Below, piece by piece: positions 56,887 through 64,000 of a DNA stretch of 64,000 bases. Under the pieces are notes generated by a model. That model was given only the letters and a program-made list of their open reading frames with translations. It ran no database searches and was not told where the DNA came from. A program made the position numbers and the translations under genes. Source of the DNA: Saxidomus purpurata. Lineage: Eukaryota; Mollusca; Bivalvia; Venerida; Veneridae. Every line of letters starts with the position of its first letter. The first letter of the stretch is position 1. Location of the stretch: the NCBI GenBank assembly GCA_022818135.1, contig JAFMSR010000006.1, positions 36,536,746-36,600,745 on the forward strand, in the 5' to 3' direction.

Positions 56887-59397
56887 TTGATAGATCATGA
56901 ACAAACGTGGATTGATTTGTATGAGACACAAATAGATATTGCAGACTGTTCAACCCAAGAATACTGTCTCCTAGGCGATTATAATATCAACTTTTTTCCT
57001 GGAAATAGTAAAAGTACATTCAGTAATTCAAAATGGGCAGATATGATTGCTAAGTTTGGCCTCAAACAACTGATATCAACGCCTACAAGAATAACTAAGA
57101 GAAGTTCTACAATTATAGACCACATATATACAAATTGCCTTGATCATTTTAAAGAGGCATCTACTTCGAATTTAGCAATTAGTGACCATTATCCTATATG
57201 TTTGACTTACTCTGGTAGTTATAAATCAATCAAGAAAAATGATCATAAAGTAATAAAGTACAGGTCGTTTAAGAAGTTCAATAAACAACAATTCCAAAAT
57301 GACGTTCTTCTCTCTGGTATTGAAAATGTTGAGACTCTCATAGAACCAAACTATGCCTTAGATATGTTCTACAGTATACTAAATAATGTATTATCCAAAC
57401 ATGCTCCAATAAAAGAAAAGAGAGTTAAGCATGAACACCAACCAGACTGGTTTACGGAAGAAATAAAATCAGTTATACAAGAAAGAGACAATTTGAAGAA
57501 AATTGGTAATCATGATAAATATAAAATTCTTAGAAATAAATCGTCAACTCTCATCAAAAGGAGTAAACGCGATTTCTTTAATAAAGCTGTTCAGTGTAAT
57601 AAAGACTCAGCTTATTTATGGAAAAATCTTAAAGATATCTCTAATCTGAACCATGGAAATAAAATAAAAATGCCACAAAAACTGATAAAATCTGGCGTAG
57701 AAATTGAAGGTAGTTTAAATATAGTTGATGAAATAAATAAACATTTTATAAATATTGCAAACATAATATCAAAAACCGCATTTTCAAAAGAACACTTTTC
57801 CTCTTTAAAAATCAGATTAGATGCAAAATTAAATAGTCGCGAGTTTGACATTAAGTTCATTTCACCATTTGAAGTTCGTAAGATTATAGATAAATTAGAT
57901 ATAAATAAATCAACAGGTTTGGACGGGATAGGCCCAAATATTTTGAAATATTGTGGTGATACTATTACACCATGTATAGCGTCAATTATTAACAATAGTA
58001 TCAGTACTGGAATTTTCCCTAATAAACTGAAGGAAGCTCGTGTGTTACCAATATTCAAGTCAGGTCTCAAAGAAGAAGCTGAAAACTATCGTCCTATTTC
58101 TATTCTACCTACCATTTCTAAGATCTATGAACGTCACATAGCTTCTCAAATCCATACTTATTTCAAGACTACTGATGTCATACATAAAACACAATCTGGT
58201 TTCAGAAAACATCATTCGTGCAATACAGCTCTCACAAGGTTAATTGATGCTTGGATTAAGGATGTTGATAGTGGAAAAGTAATTGGAACAGTGTTTCTAG
58301 ATTTAAGAAAAGCATTCGATTTAGTTGACCACGAGATCCTCCTCTATAAATTAAAATTATATCATTTTTCTGACAAAACTATCAAATTATTTGTATCGTA
58401 TTTGTCGAACAGGCGGCAGATGGTTAAAGTAGGACACGTACAATCTGAGATGCTCACAGTCAAATCGGGTGTGCCACAAGGGTCAATACTTGGACCTCTA
58501 CTTTTCTTATTGTACATTAACGATATCACATTTTCATGTCCAGATTCAAACATAGATTTGTATGCTGATGACTCCACTTTATATGAATCCGGATTCCATC
58601 TTAAAGAAATTGAAGAGAAACTGCAAGTAAATCTAAATAATATCATTGACTGGTGCGCAAACAATAATATGTCTTTACATCCGTTAAAGACAAAGTGTAT
58701 GGTTATCGGATCTACATATAAACTAAAACACACAACCACACTGAATCTAAGTATTAATGGCATACTTTTAGAGAATGCAACAGTCCAAAAAGTACAAGGT
58801 GTGTATATTGACAATACCCTAAATTGGCATGCTCATATAGATTATGTATGTAAAAAGCTTAATACCAAAATAGCATTATTAAAACGCATTTTGTTCCTTC
58901 TCACAGATGAGACGAAAATTATGTTTTATAACGCGTACATTTTGCCAATATTCGATTACTGTTGTACAATCTGGGGAAAAGATAACAAAAACTATATGAA
59001 CAAAATAAACATGCTACAAAAACGAGTTGCAAAAATTATCTTAAATAAGCCGATGAAAACGCCAACATTAGGGCTATATAAACAATTAAAATGGCTTTCT
59101 TTTACTGATAGGTGTAAATACCACACTGCTGTTCTTGTGTATAAAGTTATGAATCATATGTCGCCATCATATATGTCAGAGATTTTGATATTTTCCAAAA
59201 ATGAAAAACATAATCTGCGATCTTCTGTGCACAACGATCTTGTTTTACAAAGAATACCTCGAACCAATTATTATAAAGATTCATTCTCGTATTTTAGTAT
59301 GAAAGTTTGGAATGATATTCCGTTTGATATTAGAGGAATTCCTGAACTCAAAACATTTAAATACAAATACAAGAACTATCTATTAAGTAACACTTAA
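56887..59397 (+). CDS. LINE ORF2: partial endonuclease plus complete reverse transcriptase
   Basis: The frame codes for 836 residues without a stop. Residues about 25-115 are the second half of the APE endonuclease (CLLGDYNINFF, PTRITKRSSTIIDHIYTN, ISDHYPICL). After a linker, the RT spans about 330-620: ARVLPIFKSG, AENYRPISILPTISKIYER, TQSGFRKHHSC, VFLDLRKAFDLVDHEIL (first catalytic Asp), SGVPQGSILGPLLFLLYIND and LYADDSTLY (catalytic Asp pair). The C-terminal part holds WCANNNMSLHPLKTKCM, YCCTIWGKDN, KRVAKII and a final KVWNDIPFDIR block typical of CR1/L2-like LINEs. The N-terminal endonuclease is lost by 5' truncation, so the given start is arbitrary and the copy cannot retrotranspose on its own. 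An intact frame of this length suggests recent insertion. Confidence 0.9.
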   Translation: MIDHEQTWIDLYETQIDIADCSTQEYCLLGDYNINFFPGNSKSTFSNSKWADMIAKFGLKQLISTPTRITKRSSTIIDHIYTNCLDHFKEASTSNLAISDHYPICLTYSGSYKSIKKNDHKVIKYRSFKKFNKQQFQNDVLLSGIENVETLIEPNYALDMFYSILNNVLSKHAPIKEKRVKHEHQPDWFTEEIKSVIQERDNLKKIGNHDKYKILRNKSSTLIKRSKRDFFNKAVQCNKDSAYLWKNLKDISNLNHGNKIKMPQKLIKSGVEIEGSLNIVDEINKHFINIANIISKTAFSKEHFSSLKIRLDAKLNSREFDIKFISPFEVRKIIDKLDINKSTGLDGIGPNILKYCGDTITPCIASIINNSISTGIFPNKLKEARVLPIFKSGLKEEAENYRPISILPTISKIYERHIASQIHTYFKTTDVIHKTQSGFRKHHSCNTALTRLIDAWIKDVDSGKVIGTVFLDLRKAFDLVDHEILLYKLKLYHFSDKTIKLFVSYLSNRRQMVKVGHVQSEMLTVKSGVPQGSILGPLLFLLYINDITFSCPDSNIDLYADDSTLYESGFHLKEIEEKLQVNLNNIIDWCANNNMSLHPLKTKCMVIGSTYKLKHTTTLNLSINGILLENATVQKVQGVYIDNTLNWHAHIDYVCKKLNTKIALLKRILFLLTDETKIMFYNAYILPIFDYCCTIWGKDNKNYMNKINMLQKRVAKIILNKPMKTPTLGLYKQLKWLSFTDRCKYHTAVLVYKVMNHMSPSYMSEILIFSKNEKHNLRSSVHNDLVLQRIPRTNYYKDSFSYFSMKVWNDIPFDIRGIPELKTFKYKYKNYLLSNT

Positions 59398-59406
59398 CAA
59401 CTACAG

Positions 59407-59990
59407 TTTGGACTAAATTTTTGAGTGTCTGTCGTATCAAAAGAAAGTTTCAACAATTTAAACAATTTTTGTCTCACTTTTTGCATATCTAACTTTGGCA
59501 AACAAATATACTATTTGAAAAATATGATTTTTCAATTGAAATGTATAACTAGCAAATCATATTTTGTTTCATAATGCTTTATCGACGGTATGTTGTTGTT
59601 GTTGCATTTTAATTCTTCTTTTTTATTGTTGAAGGCCATATTGAAATAAAATTGTTCTAAATTAAAAATTTACTTCTACAAATATATTTCCGCACTAACT
59701 TTTGGTCTAAATTTTTTGAGTGTCTGACTTATCAAAAGAAAGTTTCAACAATTTTAACAATTTTTGTCTTACTTTTGTCATATCTAACTTTGCAAAAAAA
59801 TAGACTTTTGAAAAATATGATTGTTAAATTGTAAAAATGTATAAGTAGTAAATCATATTTTGTTTCATATTTCTCTATCAACGATATGTTATTTTTGTTG
59901 CATTTTAATTCTTCTTTTACATTGTTGAAGGCCATATGAAAATAAGATGTATTTTGATTTACATGTAAATCCTTGTATGTCTGATATGTA
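59407..59990 (+). repeat. Duplicated block in the LINE 3' untranslated region
   Basis: Two copies start near 59407 and 59699. Shared words in order: TTGAGTGTCTG, TATCAAAAGAAAGTTTCAAC, CATATCTAACTTTG, AAATCATATTTTGTTTCATA, GCATTTTAATTCTTCTTTT and TTGTTGAAGGCCATA. Differences include small insertions and deletions, so the duplication predates this insertion or has drifted since. Confidence 0.85.
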
Positions 59991-60483
59991 ACCTTCATGA
60001 AATAAAGATTTTTATTTATTTATTTATTTATGATACGGGTGACAGTGACCTAGCCTACAGAGACCAGGAGACTATCTGAAAATACCTAACCAATTCATTC
60101 ATTGGCGTCAGGTACCTAATGATAGAATACCCAGAAAGGTAATTACTTACATGAAAATTGAATATCAATTCTTACTATCTATCTCAAATAGTTTCGGCAA
60201 TCTTTTGCAAAATCATTGACTTTTTAGCCGAAAATGAAAAAGTGTTGGAAGAAAACTGAAAATAACCGATTAAGTTATTTCCGGTCTTACTCAAACTTCT
60301 TCCATTTACTTGTGTATCGTTGTCATCCTTCGACTTTCCGTGAGACGAAAATTACAGTACGAAATGACATTTTGCAAATAATTTTAACGCCTGTACGTTG
60401 GTTTCACGAATTTTACTTCAAGGACGAAACAGTTTACGACACTGATACCAGCAACAAAAACTTTAATTCCGTACCCTTGCTGT

Positions 60484-62440
60484 TCTCCTAACAAACATCC
60501 CAAGCGTTACAAAGGGGCACTGACTACAAATGCTCGGGGCTTGGACCCGGTCAGCTCCGTCACAGATCATTATTATACTATTTAGTACAAAAGCAACTCA
60601 TATAAATACAGAAGAAATTAATTGAAATTCCCTTTTCCAAATTCTCGTCTTCGCCCTAGTACATGCATGTAGCCTATACCAGGAATACTCTATAACCGGG
60701 ATATGAAACTCGCTTATCTACCTATGTAGTATCGATTTTATGCTGTCGTCCACTGATAACGCGCGCCGATAAGAGCGAGCCGTATCCAATATCATATTTT
60801 TTGCCTATTTCACTATAGCATCGCTATATTATATTAATAAACGAAAGTTTAAAATTTCAATATTTGGTGATATACATTTATAGATTTGTTTTCGTTTTGT
60901 GAAACAAAAAAAATGTAAATAATGTCACAAAAATGAGCCCTAAAGACGGGAATTTTACCAGTATTTTACTGAAAACAGTGTTTATAGTTATAATAGATTA
61001 TAATTAATCCTACTCGATTGTTAAACTTCTGTTGAAACACTTTAATTAGCAGCAATTCATATGTACAGTAAAACCTCGATAACTCGAGGTCGCACGGAGT
61101 AAAATGCTCGAGTTATCCGGGTTCTCGAGTTATCCGAACCATGGGAATTTTGTAAGTTTTTCTGCATAGGCAAAATATAGCCATGAAACAGCTTTGAAAC
61201 AAAGAAAATGCACATTTCTTTCAGTCATGACCCTTTTTAAGTTCCATGATGGCATTGTATTTAAACTCAATGGTCTTTGTCTCCAACTTGCATTTCGTTC
61301 CTGTTTTGGTTTTCTGCTTGTCCGATCTAGCTACTGTATCTCCCCGAGATCGGGTTCTTCGCTTGATGTTTATTTCTATAATCTATTCGTGTTTATTTCT
61401 ATAATTCTAGAAAGAATATGCAGTTTGGGATTTTCTCTCAAGCTTTATCATCAAAAGTCTACCCAGACTCAAACAAAAATTCCATCTTCTTATCATTAAG
61501 GTCTCGTAATTTAAAACTCGCAAACATAATTTTCTTTATTTTCTTCTTATTCAATAAAAGTAACAAGTGGCTGTAATTACACATGATTTAAGATGATTTA
61601 AATGTGCGAATAAACAATTTATACATTTTAGCCACTGGACGGCCGATTAATCGATAATAATTAACGAGAACAATCAATTAACAATAAAAGTTTTTCCCAT
61701 GACATCTCAAAATAATGATACACCATCGAAGGTGAGAAAAATCTGATAATCAGTGACCTCGAGTTGTTGCAGGTAATTTAGTAAGAAATCTACCTGGCGG
61801 GACCACAGGTGTTCCTCGAGTTATCCGGGGTGCTCGAGTTATCGATGCTCGAGTTATCGATAGTATTTTCTGGTTAAATATATAGGCAAAATTGCCGGGA
61901 CCAACATGAGTCCTCGAGTTATCCGGGGTTCTCGAGTTATCGATTCTCGAGTTAACGAAGTTTTACTGTATTTTCATTTATATCACTTTGATCTTTCTAC
62001 AGTTTGCAAATAATAATAATTATGCAAACATTATTTATCAATTATTTATGTAATTTTCTTTCGAAATCGCTGGTATTTCTCAAGTTATCGAACGATATGT
62101 ATTTCAACGGGTATTTTATGTAAATTTTTTAATATGGGTTATGGAAAAGATGATTTTATCAATTTTTCAAGGTTATGTAACATGGCGATAAAACACTTGA
62201 CCCTTGACATAATTAGCATAATGTGTAAAACTTAATATCGATTAGTTTAATACTTTGATGGGAGTGTTAAAAGTTGTTATTTATACCAAATAAATAGTTT
62301 GAAAAAAAAAGTTTCAAAAATTTCTTCTGTATAAATTTAAATGAGCTGCTTTTGAATTAAAATGTATAATAATGATTTGGGACGGAGCTGGACGGGTTCA
62401 AGCCCCGAGTATCTGTGGCACTCCCTACGTCTAGCAGTTT
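60484..62440. repeat. Large inverted repeat (arms about 150 bp) with tRNA-like B box
   Basis: Left arm 60484-60640 and the reverse complement of 62290-62440 share CTCGGGGCTT-GACCCG, CAGCTCCGTC, ATCATTATTATACT, CAAAAGC-GCTCAT and TACAGAAGAAATT. In the right arm the plus strand reads GGACGGGTTCAAGCCCCGAG, which contains a B box (GGTTCAAGCCCC). It may be a fold-back element or two opposed copies of one repeat. The pogo/Tigger-like MITE at 61066-61969 lies between the arms. Confidence 0.7.
61066..61969. mobile_element. pogo/Tigger-like MITE with TA duplication
   Basis: The left end CAGTAAAACCTCGATAACTC and the reverse complement of the right end, CAGTAAAACTTCGTTAACTC, match over about 22 bp; TA flanks both sides. 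The word CTCGAGTTATC recurs at least eight times, clustered near both ends, as sub-terminal repeats. CAGTA-AAACCTCG ends are those of Tigger-type elements. A 101-codon plus-strand frame inside has no recognisable transposase motif. Confidence 0.8.
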
Positions 62441-62939
62441 GTATTCTCCAAACTTAAAAAATGAGAAATCAATATAATTTTAAAGAACAACATGCACCGA
62501 AGAATGCCTCATTTTAGTTCAAATAATCAAGATAGAGATCTTCTGTAATAAATCGCTATCCACCCATTAACTGTACAACAACAACTTTACATAGATTATT
62601 GGATGTTTTACGGCACTGCAACATATTTTAGAACCCTGATTTTACCGACGATGACTGGAGTGTATAGCCTAAACTTTAAGTAATAATACTGCAAATATTC
62701 TATTACTTATACGTTTGAAATTATTTAAGTTGGCACCAGTTTTAGGGAAAGCCCTTTTAGGGTAGCAAGAGGTAAAGCGTTGTTTACATGGAAATCTTGA
62801 AATTTGGAGTAAAGAGGTGTATTACATAGAACAAATGATACGTGTTTGAATGATGAAAGATAACACTGAAAAACAGGAGTAACTTTTCCTAAACAAAAGA
62901 GCAAGACATATGTAAAAAGGAGCTACTAATATGTCATGA

Positions 62940-63075
62940 CTACAATGCAGTACAGTCCGGGCGGATTCCGTTTCTGCTGCGCAATTTAGCGCGTGTAGTT
63001 TTTCAAAGCGGGAGCGCTCGGAATAAAGATGTAGACGCGGCGCCGCGTGGGACTATTTCGCTAGACGCCGCGTAA
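62940..63075. other. GC-rich patch with palindrome ACGCGGCGCCGCGT
   Basis: Within very AT-rich flanks this patch is rich in CG dinucleotides: GCGCAATTTAGCGCG, GGGAGCGCTCGG, the perfect 14-bp palindrome at about 63045-63058, and GACGCCGCG. It could be a small CpG island, a promoter or the edge of an unknown element. No transcript can be assigned. Confidence 0.45.
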
Positions 63076-63800
63076 AGGAGTAACCATTTCTTTTAAATGT
63101 AATGCATCATTTTATATAAGTTCTATAAAATAAAATAAAATCTAAATTTTGTTGTTTGTCACAAGAATAACAATTTTATTTTGTTCAATGATTTATCTTC
63201 GTTTCGATGTTTTCCTTGTTTCATTTGACGATTAGAACCAATTAAAACAAGCACGTATACATGTCCGACCGTTTTCTTAACGCTATTCTTGACGCTTCCA
63301 TTACTGAGCGTAGGAGCTGGGGCTGCCTTTTTAAGCCCCTGATAGATGTATTTTTTCATCATGTATTTTCAAGTTGTATCTAATAATTGGCTAAACATGT
63401 TATATATTCAGTCTTTGGCAAGAATGAATGCCACTTTTGCAAGATTGAAGATATACATGTATTAACATTAAACTTTTGAATGTTTTCAACAAAACTTTTT
63501 AAGTTTCTATATCCTTTTTGTAAAATATTTGAAAGAAATTTGAGAAAACATTGCTTGCCAATCATCATTTTTTTATGACATACTCTAAGATATGTGTTGA
63601 TTTTTGAAAAAATTGATACCTCTTTTCTTTGATATTGTGTTTTTAAATTATTTTTATATGTGAGCAATATATAAACTTTTTTTGACGCTTTAACACCATA
63701 CATGTATGTCTTCTAGACACACCCATCTACACTAACTGAATTATACAAAACAATTTTATTCAGCATAAACATTTACAATGTTCATCGCTAAATACAATAG
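63076..63800. other. AT-rich stretch with no gene recognised
   Basis: Minus-strand frames of 67 and 107 codons occur (63159-63362 and 63380-63703) but show no family motif, signal peptide or splice support. Confidence 0.4.
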
Positions 63801-63807
63801 AGTTATT

Positions 63808-63935
63808 AGTATAGTAACGTGATCCAGCATCCCGGATTTGCTCGAGTCGTGCGTCAGATCTTTCGAGTGCGTAGCACGAGTTTGATCCGACCTCGACGAG
63901 AGCCAATCCGGCTTATGGATCACATTACTATACTA
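63808..63935. mobile_element. Short fold-back (palindromic) element
   Basis: TAGTATAGTAACGTGATCCA with CCCGGATTTGCTC at the left pairs with GAGCCAATCCGG and TGGATCACATTACTATACTA at the right, arms of about 38 bases with a few mismatches. The about 50-base middle also has weaker inverted words (GTCGTGCGTCAGATC / GATCCGAC). It would fold into a long hairpin as DNA or RNA. Confidence 0.7.
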
Positions 63936-64000
63936 CAACGCGTTGCAGTTGGGTTTGCCCGATCGCTATCTTGGCAATCGATACAGTTATAATCTTACGT

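Larger units (their letters stand above)
56880..60027 (+). mobile_element. LINE (Jockey superfamily, CR1/L2-like), 5'-truncated, young
   Basis: The copy starts part-way through the endonuclease and runs to an (ATTT)n tail at 60004-60027 preceded by GAAATAAAG. The single long reading frame is intact (next entry). The 3' untranslated part contains two imperfect copies, about 290 bases apart, of the same roughly 240-base block, each beginning TTTGGACTAAATTTTTGAGT or close to it (59407 and 59699). Target duplications were not identified. Confidence 0.85.

Noticed and set aside
57612..58814. 150-codon minus-strand frames opposite the young LINE
   Set aside because: They are antisense of conserved RT blocks and carry no motif of their own.
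60234..60491. 85-codon plus-strand frame between the LINE and the inverted repeat
   Set aside because: No recognisable motif, no splice or start context, and its end overlaps the left arm of the inverted repeat.

Overview
The window is AT-rich animal DNA, most likely from a marine bivalve mollusc (probably a clam). The signs are two intron-bearing metazoan genes, a Naiad-type Penelope-like retroelement, a SINE whose central part looks like the Meta-domain, and many short TIR elements with 145-185 bp internal tandem repeats. No bacterial operon, rRNA gene or CRISPR array was seen. Species assignment is inference; no database was searched.

Layout. 1-900: no gene seen. 900-8460: one long minus-strand LINE (endonuclease, reverse transcriptase, C-terminal Cys/His region) interrupted twice: by a 5'-truncated Naiad-like element (2443-5739, 12-bp target duplication) and by a TTAA-flanked MITE (5858-6681). 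8500-14020: simple repeats, a short tandem repeat, a MetaSINE-like copy, a possible lone LTR carrying a tRNA-like sequence, and a rearranged LINE relic. 15171-16112: two exons of a small XTBD protein. 16450-17930: a tandem-repeat element in the interval before NKRF. 18072-about 21120: NKRF, with the whole 925-residue protein in one exon. 21870-29650: SINE, a 32-bp minisatellite, a Tc1/mariner-type MITE and several tandem-repeat elements. 32829-53925: a minus-strand ubiquitin protease of the USP20/USP33 group, resolved here into 20 coding exons with consistent splice phases (965 residues); its introns hold several MITEs and repeat arrays. 54997-56534: a hAT-like element with an 8-bp duplication. 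About 56880-60027: a 5'-truncated LINE with an intact 836-codon frame. 60484-62440: an inverted repeat enclosing a pogo/Tigger-like MITE. 62940-63930: a GC-rich palindromic patch and a fold-back element.

Host biology. The XTBD protein and NKRF probably work together: XTBD modules bind the nuclear 5'-3' exonuclease XRN2, and NKRF (dsRBD-like regions, G-patch, R3H) acts with XRN2 and a DEAH helicase in pre-rRNA processing. In vertebrates the XTBD is reported as part of NKRF; here it is a separate frame just upstream, with splice signals that could place both on one transcript. The USP20/33 gene is an ordinary, apparently complete deubiquitinase gene.

Most notable: the Naiad copy, with its CxC motif, permuted domain order and an in-frame TGA where selenocysteine is a live possibility (clam Naiads are reported to encode selenoproteins); the separate XTBD/NKRF frames; a tRNA-like gene inside a putative LTR whose primer-binding site also matches tRNA-Lys; and the repeated pairing of tRNA-like B boxes with unrelated mobile elements.
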